A model generated the notes under the pieces. The model worked only from the letters and a program-made list of their open reading frames with translations, did not search any database and was not told the DNA's origin. 64,000 nt of DNA, taken from assembly GCA_963931925.1 (NCBI GenBank), contig OZ007574.1, positions 38,991,438 to 39,055,437 on the forward strand, given 5' to 3'. Every line of letters starts with the position of its first letter. The stretch's first letter is position 1. The stretch is from Onchidella celtica. Its lineage: Eukaryota > Mollusca > Gastropoda > Systellommatophora > Onchidiidae. Below, piece after piece: positions 1 to 11,689 of the stretch. A program made the translations under genes and the position numbers.

Positions 1-831
1 TTCTGAAAAGAAAGATGCTTTGGATATTTTTGATGGCTAAATTCATCGGCAAATACACATATAGTATATGGTATAATATATACAATATAAAATATATTAT
101 GTTGCCAAAATATTGTGTTGCCGGACAAGAACATTATTCCAGCAAGCTAGATTGGACTTTAAGCATTAATTATTTTATTTTAAGACAAAGTAGGCATTGC
201 TGTTTGGTCTTTTCTAGATCTAGATCTGGCAGCTATCAATCTTCTTCATTTCTTCCAAGACGGATAGCAGGATGGCACACGGACAGTGTTTTAAAAACAA
301 ATGTTCGTTATGTAAGCACTAAATCTTGATGTTAAATTATGCAGCAATTCTGCAAAGTTAATTCTTCCTATTGCTGGAACTCTACTGTAATCACACGAGT
401 GCGTCCATCAAACTTTTACAAAAAGAGTGACAGAGTTTTTAGTCAGAAATTAATTTCTGTGGACCATTTTATCCATTGTTGCAATTTACATTGTTGCGAA
501 ACTTGCGGCATGAAGAATTTGCCACTTAGATGAATCAAAGTTTAAATTGGCACCTAATCTTGGGGAAAATAGTACAATGTAAACTAATTGGTGAAACAAA
601 GTGAGAGTTGGGTAGCGTTTCCTGCTTTCTGCTTTGTTTTTTTAGCTAAGGACAGCTAATGCCAGAGCCGGGCAATCTAAGCAAAAAAAAATAAATTAAT
701 AGAGATTGTAGAATTATCACATAATGTATTATTTTTCAGTATGTTTGCCTTGACCGGCTGTTAATAAGCACGTCCTTCGGTCTATGTACTATATATTATT
801 CCATAGAAATGATATGTTTCAACGCAGGAAC
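1..831. other. AT-rich non-coding sequence
   Basis: I see no gene, repeat or RNA here. Two short plus-strand reading frames (15-329 and 339-533) have no splice context and no recognisable family. Confidence 0.5.
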
Positions 832-2338
832 GAAGGAGACCTATATAGGATTGACATGTTGGATTGATGTAGGAAAAGTGACAAGATCCCTATGTACAGG
901 ATTTAAGTCAGAACAAAGTACTCTGATCAGATTGTCAACATCAGAACAATGTCTTTCCTAGGTGAAAACTTGATGTCAGTCCTGCATAGAATTCTTACAT
1001 CAGATTGATTGAGAAAAAATAGCATTATTCCTTTGTACGATTTAAGTCCTATCAAAGCAGTATTTTGATCATATTGCCAACATCGGAACATTGTAATGCC
1101 TATGAAAAACTTGATGTCAATCCTACATAGAATTCCTACATCATATTGATGTAGAAAAAAATGAGGTCATTCCTAAGTCAGATTTAAGTCGGAATAAAGT
1201 ATAAGTCTGATCGGATTACCACATCAGAATGATGTCATTCCAAGAGGCAAACTTGATGTCAGTGTTATGTAGAATTCCTACATTGGATTGATGTAGATAA
1301 AAATGACACATTCCTATGTCGGATTTAAGTCAGAACAAAATCGTATTCTGATCAGATTGCCAACATCATAAGGATGTCATACTTGAGTGCAAACTTCATG
1401 TCAATCCTATGTAAAATTCCCACATTGGATTGATCATGGAAATGATATCATTACTATGTAGGATTTAAGTCAGAACAAAGTCATATTTCATTTGGACTAC
1501 TAACATCAGAACAATATCATTCTTATGTGCAAACCTGATGTCAATTCTACATAGAATTCCTACATCTTATTGATATAGAAAGAATGCGATCATTCCTATC
1601 TAGCATTTAAGTCTGAACAAAATCGTATTCTGATCGCATTGCCAACATCATAACCATGTCATACCTAAGTGCAAACTTCATGTCATCCTACGTAGAATTT
1701 CTGCATCATATTGATGTAGAACAAATGATGTCATTCCTATGTCAGGTTTAAGTCTGAATAAAGTAGCATTTATATCACGTTGCCAACATTGGAACAATGT
1801 CATACCTAGTTGCAAACTTGATGTCAGTCCTACATAGAATTCCCACATCATGTTGATGTAGAAAAAATAACATCATTCCTATGTCGGGTGTAAGTTAAAC
1901 AAAGTAGTATTTTGATCAGATTGCCAATGTCTGAATAATGCCATTCCTACAAACTTGATATCAACCTATGTTGAATTCCTACGTCAGATTGATGTAATAA
2001 AAAATGATATCTGTCCTATATCATATTTAAGTCGGAGGAAAGTCGTATTCTGATCGGAATGCCAACTTTGGAATGATGCGATTCCAACATGTAAACTTGA
2101 TGTCACTCCTACATGGAATTCCTACATCAGATTGATGTAGAAAAAAATGACCTATACCTATTTAGGATATAAGCTGGAATAAATTAGTATTCTGATCGGA
2201 TTGCCAACATCAGAAAAATGCCATCCTTACATACAACATTGATGTCAATCCTATGTAGAATCCCTACAGCAGATTGATGTAGAAAAAACGACATCATTTT
2301 TGTATTAGATTTAAGTCAGAACAAAGTCGTATTCTGAT
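832..2338. repeat. tandem array of ~142 bp units, about 11 diverged copies
   Basis: A block containing TTGATGTAGAAAAAA recurs near 863, 1006, 1147, 1289, 1432, 1570, 1713, 1854, 1991, 2133 and 2275, giving a spacing of 137-143 bp. Each unit carries the same order of segments: TTTAAGTC, TTGCCAACATC, AACTTGATGTCA, GAATTCCTACAT. Many units contain the near-palindrome CTACATCAGATTGATGTAG (8 bp arms around 3 bp). Copies differ by substitutions and small indels, so the array is old. It has no coding potential. It could be a satellite or the internal array of a DNA transposon; no outer inverted repeats are evident. Confidence 0.85.
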
Positions 2339-2726
2339 TGATGTTTGATATACCATTCCAACTAGCCAAGAGATTTGATCAGTGAAACAGAGATCTTACA
2401 AGTGTAGGTGCCATACAGAGAAAGTTGCTCACCAGTCGCTTCATGCCATGTTATTTTAGATGACTTAAAGTCAAAGAACGCATTTCAGCATACGAATGCA
2501 GTCATACAGAGAAAGGAATATTCGCTTGGTGCCAGATGCAAGACTTGCAGAAAGCCAGTCACATACAAAAAGTTATTGGTCATTTGTTGCTGGCCACATC
2601 AACAAACTACAAAGTCACGTGCCACTGTCTGCATGTATATCTTGTGGCAAAATGATTTAAAAATTTATTTTTTTTGCCTTTCACTCATCGTGTACGAGGT
2701 GTATTGTTCTTTTTTTGTCAACAAAC

Positions 2727-2871
2727 ATGGTGACTGATGAACTGCCAAGAGAATGTGTGGGTGAAGGAACTCTCGAAGTACAAGAGGCAGATGTCAGCAC
2801 AATGTGGAACTGTCTTTTCAAAGAAAATCATTTCGTTTATGATCTAAAAGAGCCAAGACATACCGATGGTA
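2727..2871 (+). CDS. possible first coding exon, unrecognised protein
   Basis: The ATG at 2727 is in a good context (AACATGG). It opens a frame of 48 codons rich in Glu and Asp, ending at a GT donor (GATG|gtaaag). The phase (1) matches an acceptor at 7972/7973 (TTTTCATTGCAG), and splicing would give a protein of about 83 residues. The frame is not one I recognise. The intron would hold a Harbinger element and two MITEs. The support is only splice signals and matching phase, so this could be chance. Confidence 0.25.
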
Positions 2872-3263
2872 AAGCATTACATCATCTCTTATAATTTCTT
2901 TAAAGTATGGAATTTTGCTTCAATTTCACGACTTGCAAATCTTGGTCACACATACATTGAACGAGGTCATCTAATTCGTCTTTGATTATACCTTTGAGAT
3001 AACCACCAGATGAAAAGTACTGTGCCACCGTCTACCATGTTCTTCACCCTTTTAGTAAATAGGATATAGCATGCGACCTTTGCTGTATGACACGTTTGAA
3101 GACGCACGGTGTGTGACGTCATAAAACTAATCATGTATGGCAAGTGACCTGTGATGAAAAACTTTGGACAAGTGACGATTGGAAATCAACATGCAACCTT
3201 CGGTCCATAGCTAATGGCGAGTGACATGTGGCGAACAACTTTCTCTGTGTGATGCCTATCTAA

Positions 3264-3987
3264 GGGTGCCTACAGAGAGAACGCTTGATGCTTGAGAAAG
3301 CGAGCGCTTGAAAGTAAGCGTCTGTTAAAAAAGCGCTTGGTGAATATTGAGGGGCACACAGATAACGCTTGTCGTGAGCGCGTTGTTTGGGCGCCATCTG
3401 AAAATGAGAGTTGATTTGGCGCAATGGCGGCTTCGTCTGACGACGAATTATTATTGCTGGACAGTGTTTTACCTAAACTTATCCTTGGAAAGCGAAAGAG
3501 AATAGCTGTTCATGAAATTAAGCAGAAACGAAGAGAAGAAGGTGAATATCATCACCTGTTTCCTCGATTGAAAAACCACCCCAATCAATTTGATTCATAC
3601 ATGAGAATGAGTCTCGACACATTTTATTACATCTTGGGAAAAATAAAACCTAAAGTAATTAAGACCTGGTGCAATTGGCATCAACCCATTATGGCAGAGG
3701 AACGCCTTGTCATCACGCTGAGGTAAACCCCTTCAATAAACTACTGCACACATTAATAAAAAAAAGAAAGGCCTAACTTCTCTGCGGACGACACACCCTA
3801 GCCGCTTTAAACACGAGAAAGAATTAACAAACAATTCTTTGTGCTTTACAAGCATCACGACAGACAGCAAGAGCTAAAGAACAAGCTTTGTCTCTGAATA
3901 GTACTAGAGAAATACGAGAAACATTACAAGCGCTTGTCTACATGCGCTCGCTTTCTCAAGTGTCATGCGTACTCTCTGTAAGCACCC
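3264..3987 (+). mobile_element. internally deleted PIF/Harbinger DNA transposon
   Basis: Terminal inverted repeats begin GGGTGCCTACAGAGAGAACG on the left and, read on the other strand, GGGTGCTTACAGAGAGTACG on the right. They continue through TTGAGAAAGCGAGCGC in both. The element is flanked by TAA (3261-3263 and 3988-3990), the 3 bp TWA target duplication typical of this superfamily. It is 724 bp long, against several kb for complete elements. It contains one transposase exon; the catalytic DDE part is absent, so it cannot move by itself. Confidence 0.9.
3424..3722 (+). pseudogene. Harbinger transposase (HARBI1-like) N-terminal exon, remnant
   Basis: The frame starts at an ATG and encodes about 100 residues. 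It has a basic patch (GKRKRIAVHEIKQKRREEGE), then the family signature: an EYHHLFPRLK block, MSLDTFYYIL, and an EERLVITLR end. This matches the N-terminal region of HARBI1/PIF transposases, ahead of the nuclease domain. The last codons read CTGAG|gtaaac, a good donor at the place where such transposases often have an intron. No downstream nuclease exon exists within the element, which ends at 3987. I infer a fragment of a once autonomous transposase. Confidence 0.85.
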
Positions 3988-4292
3988 TAAGTCAGCAGTC
4001 TTCACCACAAACTGAGAGAGATTAAGAAAACAGGGAAAAAGAATAAAGGGGACTCACTGATTCACTTTATTGTCCATTGTCGTTTGTTGGATGAATGCCA
4101 AACACTGAAAAGGAAAGTTTCTCGTTTCTGTTTTCTGAATGTCCAGTATGAAAGAGGCTCATCTTTCTCCAGAATTACTTTGAAATTTCATTGAAAAGAA
4201 AAAAAAAGTATGAGAATGAAGAAATCACTAACACATGTGTTTTTTTCTTTTTATGAATGCCAAACTACACTAACGAAGTTCGTCGTGTTTAT

Positions 4293-4498
4293 GGAAGGAG
4301 TTCCGTACTCGAGCGCCAAAGACCAGAAACTAACTAAAAGAGATGATACATAGCTACCCCGGGGGCTTTCCCTGATATATCAATCTGACTACTGCCCAGA
4401 CGAACATCGTCCTACGGCCTCGATGATACAAACTGACTAGACCCTCACGTCGTTACTTATCAATCTATCAAGTGGCGCTCGAGTAAGGTACTCCTCCC
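4293..4498. mobile_element. MITE family A, copy 1 (8 bp target duplication)
   Basis: The element is 206 bp. Its ends are inverted repeats: left GGAAGGAGTTCCGTACTCGA, right (reverse strand) GGGAGGAGTACCTTACTCGA, both followed by GCGCCA. The flanks carry a perfect 8 bp duplication GTGTTTAT (4285-4292 and 4499-4506). The inner part, from ACATAGCTACCCCGG to TATCAATCT, is shared with copy 2 near 6206-6330. It has no coding capacity. An 8 bp duplication fits hAT or P-type transposases, but the ends are not the usual CAGGG of hAT. Confidence 0.85.
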
Positions 4499-5329
4499 GT
4501 GTTTATTATATTTTGTCCAGTTTGCAAAAGGCTTTTCTTTCCCTTAAATGATTTTGTAATTTTCATATTTCGTATTTATATTATACATTCTAGATTATTC
4601 TCCTTAAATTTTCTTACCTGTATTCAATATATTGGAATGTCTGGAAATTTATGATTTTGTTCTAGTTCCTGTGTTCAGACAGATACGGATAAATGTCAAT
4701 TATTTCTTGTTATGTTTCATAATATGGGTGTTTGTGTGTTCTGATGGCAATTTGAAGTTCGAGCAGATAAAGTGATGTGTGAGCCCCTCTCTTGGTTTAT
4801 TTTGGTATCGAATTTGTTTCTTAAAAGTGGCTGTCTTATAATGTAGAAAACCAAGATGACGTGACATTTTCGTTCCCCAGCAATGGACTTTTCATTTTTA
4901 AATGTCCAAAAAAAACTCGGCAGTAGGTATTTGGAAAGTATAAGTAAATGAAGAATTTGACACAAAAAGGAAGTACACAGTAGTATTAAAAGATTTACTT
5001 GGCTAAATCGTGGTATCGATTCCCACTTCCGGTTTGTGGCAAGGAAGTCAAGCTGGTGACATGGGGAGAAAGGTAGATAATCACGCTTACAATTCATTAT
5101 TTTTTTAATGGATAATTATGACGCTATTTATATCAGTAGGCATCTATCTTGATGTGAATTAATTATTAACAAGAGAGTTTGAATGATAATTAAATGCTTT
5201 GAGTGAGAGTTATGCAAATTAATTTAATAACAACTGTTAAAGCATTTCCAGTTCAAATCTTGTTAACCATAAGGGCAAATATTGTAAGGATTTTGCGTTA
5301 TATAAGAAACCCCAACGCTATTTATAGTA

Positions 5330-5715
5330 CAGAACAGCCACTTTGGGGAAACCCGGGTGGTTACTGGCTCCTGCTTCCATGTAGCGTTGAGGTCGACGGT
5401 CGACCAAGGTACTCGCACGGTTAGTCACGCCCAACTGACCTGTAATATAGCCTGGGATCTGGCGAGTTTCCTCCCCTAAGACGCTGCTGAGGGACTGAGT
5501 GCTGGGGTGGAGTTTGGTCGGGGGTAGGCCGGACAAAACATACGGATTAGAACCTACTTCCTTAGATCTTAAGGGGCAACTGGTACTTTAGGGTATTAGA
5601 CTTAGGATCGTCCATGTCATGGGAAAAGTGCTCTCGCAACCACATAGTCAAACGGCACACCTAGTGTAGCTAAGTAGGGTAATGTGTGCTGGAGTCCCCG
5701 TGCCACTTTTTTTTT
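5330..5715 (+). repeat. SINE-like dispersed repeat ending in a T-rich tract
   Basis: The last 120 bp (around 5594-5715: GTCCATGTCATGGGAAAAGT, then CTAGTGTAGC and GTGCTGG) recur at 5869-5975 in the same orientation with about 80-90% identity by eye. Both copies finish in T-rich or A/T-rich sequence. The upstream GC-richer body at 5340-5590 is single copy in the window. No tRNA or 5S promoter boxes were identified, so the SINE label is tentative. Confidence 0.45.
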
Positions 5716-5868
5716 CTTTTTTCTTTTTTCTGTTTCCTAAAATTAGAATAAAGTTCACCTTGAGCTCAGTTGAAAAGAAAATAATCACGAATTTGTCTCA
5801 CTTGAAAACCAGAGTGTTCACTGGTGAAAAAAAAACCTCCCGCTTTTGAAACTAACAAGAGAAAAGCC

Positions 5869-5975
5869 AGGGTATTATTCTTGGGTTGTCCATGTCATGG
5901 GAAAAGTGCTCTCCCAACCATATAGTCAGACCTAGTGTGCAAGGTAGTGTGCTGGTACCCTCACTCCTTTTATTT
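5869..5975 (+). repeat. second partial copy of the 5330-5715 repeat
   Basis: It shares GTCCATGTCATGGGAAAAGT, CTCCCAACCA and CTAGTGTG with the copy at 5594-5715, in direct orientation. Its 5' part is missing. Confidence 0.6.
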
Positions 5976-6157
5976 AAAAAATAAAAATCCTTTTATTTAA
6001 TCAATTTAGAAACCTTGAGCTCAAAGTAAGGTGGGACAAAAGGTCATCAGACATGCTTTAACTTGAACTATAAAAGAGATGTGAATTTGTCCCACATAAA
6101 ATTCAGGGCGTTTATTGACATGTTGAAAAAAAACATGTCCTTGAAGAAAAAATAACG

Positions 6158-6370
6158 GGAAGGACTTCCGAATGCGTTCCATAGCCCGAGTGAAAACAAT
6201 ACATAGCTACCCCGGCGGTTTTCCCTGATATGTCAATCTGACTACTGCCCAGACGAACATCATCCTATGGCCTCGATGATACAAGTTGACTAGACCCTGA
6301 CATCATTACATATCAATCTGACAATGCCTATGCACTTGTCGAGCTATGGAACGCGTTCGGAAGTCCTCCC
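6158..6370. mobile_element. MITE family A, copy 2 (8 bp target duplication)
   Basis: The element is 213 bp. Its terminal inverted repeats are GGAAGGACTTCCGAATGCGT on the left and, on the reverse strand, GGGAGGACTTCCGAACGCGT on the right, both continuing TCCATAGC. The flanks AAATAACG (6150-6157) and AAATAATG (6371-6378) are an 8 bp duplication with one change. The inner 130 bp matches copy 1 at 4350-4470 in the same orientation. The terminal repeats of the two copies differ after the first 12 bp, so they are subfamilies with a shared core. Confidence 0.85.
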
Positions 6371-6378
6371 AAATAATG

Positions 6379-7972
6379 TTTCAGTTGTTTTGCTTTTATC
6401 ATTTTTCTTGAGACATGATAAAGTTGGCTTCACATAATATAAATATTACATTTACCTGTGGTCTTTCCTTCTTTATTTCTCAGCTGTAGATCATTCACAT
6501 GGGAAAAAGTATTGCAGTCAGCCTAGCGTTCTTTTCTGACATCTTATGGATAAACTGGTAATTGTATTATCACTTATCATTCGTTGATCAATTAATAGTA
6601 TAATAAGAAGGTGTAACGTTTGAGAAAAATGACAGTATAAAAGCGACCCAAAACTATAAAATGTAGACTAGCAAAGAAATAATACCCATACGATACAATA
6701 TACTTTTACAGTGGTAAATATTCAAACACATTTTTGGGAACTGTTCGTTCGTGATCAGCATTATAATTATTTATGACCTTATTTGATATTTATATACACA
6801 GTGTGCACAGGGCATTCTTTCCTCTGACTGAAATCCCTCCCCAGCCACACCCTTGCTGTGAGGGTCGTGTGCCTCCCATCTGAGAATCACTGTCCTACAC
6901 CTAGACTGCCTAAAACCTTTTGTGAAATGGTCCCTGTATATGTACTGGAGAGGGTTGTGTGGAACACTGATTATCAAATGGTCTGAAGTCAAATTCCCCA
7001 AATTACTATTTTCAGTGTGCCGTAAGATTTTAAGGAGGCGACATCCGATGTAAGGGAAGTAATCAAAATTATAGAACGTTTGAATGATTAAGATGGGTTA
7101 TAACCCTTATTTGACCGGTGCACTGTAATAATTATTATCCCCAATGATGCTTTGCCTAAATATTTTTCCTTTTCATGGTTTCTTCTGTTACTTCATGGTT
7201 TATGGTATGACCTGTCTCCCTATTGAAATTTTAATGATCCTATGCTAATATTAATTTTCATTAACGTTATTGTGTGTATCATAATAATCATCCATTGTAG
7301 GATAAAATACATGTGTGTATGTTGATAATTTAACTCTTTGTGTGCAGTGAATTTTTCCATGTTTGCCTATACAACTAGTGGGGGAAATGATGGAAGACTA
7401 ATTACAGCAACATCTATTAATAGAAGTCGACTTTCTTTTTTCCTGACACAAAATAGCCTAGCATTCTTGTGCACCAAGACCCAAGACATTGGACATTGGT
7501 GGCTGGCACAACCGTAACCAGCGGAAGAACCGATACATCAGTGATTGGCACACAAAGGGTTAATGACCAGATTTAACAGTTTTGAAAAGACTGTCATAAT
7601 ACTCACATATTTGTAGTCTATTCCAGCCTATCGCTGACTGGATTCTCTTTTTTTTTTTTCTGGTTCCCTTTTTTCCTTCGTACTCTTTTTCCACCTGACT
7701 TTTGTTTCGTTTTGTTTGTTTTTTGTTCCTTTTTTGTTCTCTCCTAGTATTCCTTTTTTTCCCCTGCTTTTTTTACAAGTCTTTTTCCTTTCTAGCTCCT
7801 TTTATTAGCTGCTTATTATAATTATTATGGTTAGCATATCCCAATTACCTCAGGTATTGAAAGGATCATTAAAAAGGCCCCATAGTCTCATATAAAACTG
7901 TACCTTTGGAGGCAAAAGTAAAAATATTTCATTAATTTCTTAATGAAGGTGTGTCCTTTCTTTTCATTGCAG
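6379..7972. other. AT-rich non-coding sequence
   Basis: No gene or recognised repeat was found. A pyrimidine-rich stretch lies around 7648-7800. If the candidate gene at 2727 is real, this is part of its intron. Confidence 0.4.
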
Positions 7973-8084
7973 AGATGGTGCTTATGTCCTGTCTGAACAC
8001 AGAAGATTATAACAGCGACTGTAACTCTTGGGTCCAAAACAAAGTGTTGATGTGTGGGTGCTGTAAAAGCACCACAAGAAGTTA
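7973..8084 (+). CDS. possible second and last exon of the 2727 candidate
   Basis: A good acceptor (TTTTCATTGCAG) ends at 7972. Joined in phase to the 2727-2871 exon, this exon reads E-M-V-L-M-S-C-L-N-T-E-D, is Cys-rich toward the end (MCGCCKSTTRS), and stops at TAA 8082-8084. An AATAAA lies a few bases downstream, near 8090. The protein is not recognised. The evidence is splice signals and phase only. Confidence 0.25.
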
Positions 8085-9376
8085 AAATGAATAAAATGGC
8101 TGGAGTGCCTCACACAAGAACTATATGCTTTTGACCTTGTGCATAAGAAGAGTTCCTACAAGGTGAATTTGGTGAGTGGGGAGACTTGAGAATAATTTGA
8201 TTTAATCTGGGAAAGATTTCTAGTTGAAACCTGGTGGGACTAATTCAGATAATTTCGTATTCTCTTCATTCAAATCTGATGTAATTAAAACAAGTGTGAC
8301 ATTTTTTTTGTGTGAATGTGGAATTGAAGTTTATTTTGAAATTTGAAACAATACTTGCATTTTTTTCTTTCTGACACTTTGTCCATGTTGTGGATTTATG
8401 TAAGAGTATACATGTAATCCTGAAAGTCCTAGAACCATATAGTATGAGATACAGATATCAGCTCAGCCTGCCCCCAAAATGACTTATGCAGTTAGAAAGA
8501 CATTTATCGTATAAGCTTGAGGATATTAATAATTCATATGACTGGCTTAAATAACAAAACAATATCAAAACAGTTTGGGATGTCTTGTCATTTCTTAAAA
8601 TGACTCCAAGAGGGGATAACAGTTCTTAAAATATATTTAATGTGATTCAAACTAGGTGCTGCCTGTTTGCACAGGTTAGTGAATGGATAAAAAAACAAAA
8701 TATTTGTATTGGCTTTCTTTTTGTCAGTGGTTTGTATACGATGGATTTAATGCAGTGATGTGAAAGTCCTGGCAATACATCTTCACGGTGAAATAATCAT
8801 GTCTTAGAATGTAGGCTAGATAAATCTATTATGTGGCTCAGATTACACTTTGATGTTCTATGTCTCGGTTGGGCTGTTGTTAGCCTTTTGGCTATAAATA
8901 TTATTTTCTGATGTTAAGTCTTCAGTTTTTGAGGCTCAATGGCTTGTTCCAGTTAGCTCTTTTTGTTAACTGCTGTTAAATGAGCTTACTATATATGTTA
9001 TATAAATTCATTCAAATACCAAAAGAAACGAAAATATTATGATGATAGCCCTGATCAAATGAATTTTTTTATTCAGCAAAATGAGATAAATTCATGGACA
9101 TTTTTTTGGAAAGTTTGTTAAACAGCTAGAGCGGCCCTCTAAATGTAGATGAGTGAATTGGTAAATCTAAATCTAGGTTCTATTCAAGATGAATTCTGCT
9201 AAATCTGCTATATATAAGTCTAGATTATAGGTCTAGATCAGTGTCTAGAAATATCTGTGTGAGATCCTTTAGCAGAGCTCACAGACTGAGTGGAATCTAG
9301 CTTTAAGACTCTAGATCTATCTTGATATAGATTCTAGTGTATAATCTTGCATGTTTATAAGTCGTATTATTTTAGA
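8085..9376. other. AT-rich non-coding sequence
   Basis: No coding frame, RNA or repeat family could be supported. Confidence 0.4.
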
Positions 9377-9825
9377 CTAGCTGAGGTCCCCGGCCCTGCC
9401 CAGGATAAATCGGTTTGAATATTGGTGGTCTCAGTTCTGGGTGGTTATTATGGACCTGCTTCACCTGGCCTGTTCCTATTTGTTTATTTTGTTTTTGTTT
9501 GTTTGTTTTTAAATAAGTCTTTCTGCTCTGCCTTTGTGAGTTGACACCCTGCGCATCCCGTACAACAGCATGATTTGCGCACGGGTTAGTGTGTTTGATA
9601 GTGAACACATCGCAGGAAGTGATAACGAAACCTTAAAATGGCGAACTATGACTCGAAATAGCTCTAAATGATGGCGAAACAATAAATTTCCAATAAAAAA
9701 AACTCCACCGATTTGAGACTTTTATTAAAAACTGTGCACCCTTACATCCATTCTGATGCACCATATAAAATTTGAAGTCTTGAGTGTTGAGTGGTTCTAA
9801 AGTCCACAAGTATATATAGTATAGA
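9377..9825 (-). mobile_element. non-autonomous Helitron, copy 1
   Basis: On the minus strand the element ends with a GC-rich hairpin (stem CCGG/CCGG region near 9388-9405), then CTCAGCTAG followed by T. This is the CTAG 3' end of Helitrons. The 3' 250 bp (to about 9620) matches the Helitron at 47391-47932 in inverted orientation, including GAAGTGATAACG and CGATTT blocks. The proposed 5' end is TCTATACTATATA at 9825, preceded by A, giving the expected A-TC...CTAG-T insertion. There is no Rep/helicase. The 5' end is less certain because it does not resemble copy 2. Confidence 0.75.
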
Positions 9826-11106
9826 TGTAAATGTAGATTATGATAAGTGAGGGTATTCCCCTTTGGATTTGTTATGTTTAGTCTAAAAAAGTAGTGTGAC
9901 ATCTATCATATCACCATATGCAAAAAGAATGTTGTTACAAGTACATACATCCCTCAGATTTTTTGTGCTGGGTATAGGTGTACATATTTTAAGGCCTTTT
10001 TTGACTCCAGAGCTAGGGAGCTCCTCCCAAAATACTTCTAACAGCAGCTTTAATTAATTATTCTTTCAGATTTTCTTTTTTTTTTTTCGTCCTGTGTTTT
10101 GGTTGAAAGGGCAGGGTTAGGGAATCAATAAGATTTAAGGTTGAGAATAAGGAAGGAGTTAGGGATATCTATCCGTACACGCCAATACATGTATTACAAA
10201 ATGCTTGGGGTGCATACGTAGTCATAACAACAACTTGCAAAAAAAAGGGATGGTTTCATGGATTTTTACCTTTGGATAGATTGGTTTTTTTTGTGGATTT
10301 TTAAAAAAATCATGTCATGTAACTCACATCGAGATATGATGTGATGCACTTATCTCTGATTTTGTACAAATGCCGCTAATATCGTATGTTTTATGGTCAA
10401 ACCCTTCATTTGAATATTTGAACAGATGTGTCTTTCTCTTCATCATATGATGTAAACATCAGTTATTTATGTTTTCTGTATAAGTACTAATCTTAAGTGA
10501 TTGCTCGAGGAAGAATGTTTCTTTTAAAGAGTAAATCTGTATTTATATGATAACAGCTGAGTGGAATTCAGCGCTACTTGTCACTTGATGTAAGAATGAA
10601 ATTTGTTTTTCAGAAAAACTGAACAATTTTGTCTCTTTTGTGTCCATTTCTTGAGTTGTATGCCCATGCTGCTAACTGCATGTTCCACGTGGTATATGGA
10701 CAGTGTACCCTTTCATAATTAAATTCACATTTACTGTGGTTTTTTATATTTTGAAAACATTCCACTTTCTTAAAATTGAAAGCTAGCTTTTTTTGGGTGT
10801 GATTAAACGTTGCTTACAATGAGTGACACTGCATTGTCATTTGGCATTTCTATGCTGATTTTTGCTTTTCTTTGATGGCAGTTCTTGGATAACTGAAGCC
10901 TTCCTGCTCCTGGAAAAGCTTTCCCGCGTAGAAATATGAAGACGACATAGCATTGTTTGATGTTGCAGGATTGTTAAAAGGAACGTGAAACTACAATACG
11001 GTAATTACATTGTAGTAATAGTGTAACTCGCTGAAGCCTTGGAAATCACATGTCAAAACTAGCCCTTCCACGGGATTTCACGCATGCCTTGGCTTTCTCC
11101 GGTTCT
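9826..11106. other. AT-rich non-coding sequence
   Basis: No coding frame or repeat family could be supported. Confidence 0.4.
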
Positions 11107-11120
11107 TTATACTATAGGTA
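11107..11120. repeat. left target-site duplication of the LINE
   Basis: The 14 bp TTATACTATAGGTA occurs here and again at 17764-17777, immediately outside the LINE. Matching 14-mers at these two boundaries define a complete insertion with both ends intact. Confidence 0.9.
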
Positions 11121-11528
11121 CTGTCCCTCTGGCATCCTCCTGCACCTGGATACATTTCTAGTCGTCTTGACCCTGTCTTGCCACTTGGATAAGTTGTGTC
11201 CAGGCGAGAGAGTGAGTCTGATGTTTGCGCAGCTCTTTCTCACTAAAAACAAATTCTTTGCGCCAGTCTTAACACTCACCTCGTCTTCTTTCATCTTTGT
11301 CTCGTCTTCTTTCCTCTCAAAATTCCAACGGCGATGGGCGAGTGCGGTGGCAGCAGGTTTGGATAGACTGGAAGCTGTTAGCACAGACCTACACATTGGT
11401 GGCTGTGGGCTATGGTCGCTTCATCGTCGATTGAAGTGGAGGCGTGGGGAGGCAGCACCCACAGTAGCTGAGCAGCCTTATTTAAGGATAGCACTGCTCA
11501 CCTCAACTGAGGAAGGGGCTAGAAAAGG

Positions 11529-11675
11529 TGCCCTAAAGAAAGCCCACTTCACATCACCCTGACTGGTATACCGCGACCAGTGGGGATCCCTTTTTGCGGT
11601 CGAAACAAAAAGAAATTCAGCTTACTCAGGCTAGGAGCCTGGAATATACGCACACTACAGGACAACTCAAACAAC
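11529..11675 (+). pseudogene. LINE endonuclease, N-terminal fragment
   Basis: The frame opens after a stop and has no ATG. It reads through PRPVGIPFCGRN to LLRLGAWNIRTLQDNSNNP, where GAWNIRTL is the conserved first strand of AP-endonuclease-like domains in RTE elements. The coding phase resumes at 14503 with ERRTALIAIELSRYNLDILA, so the two pieces were one frame before the foldback element inserted. No start codon is visible; either translation began elsewhere or the 5' part is decayed. Confidence 0.85.
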
Positions 11676-11689
11676 CCGGTGTAACAGGC

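Noticed and set aside
11050-11562. 170-codon plus-strand frame before the LINE endonuclease.
   Set aside because: It crosses the LINE target duplication and stops before the endonuclease in another frame, so it is chance frame in the 5' leader.
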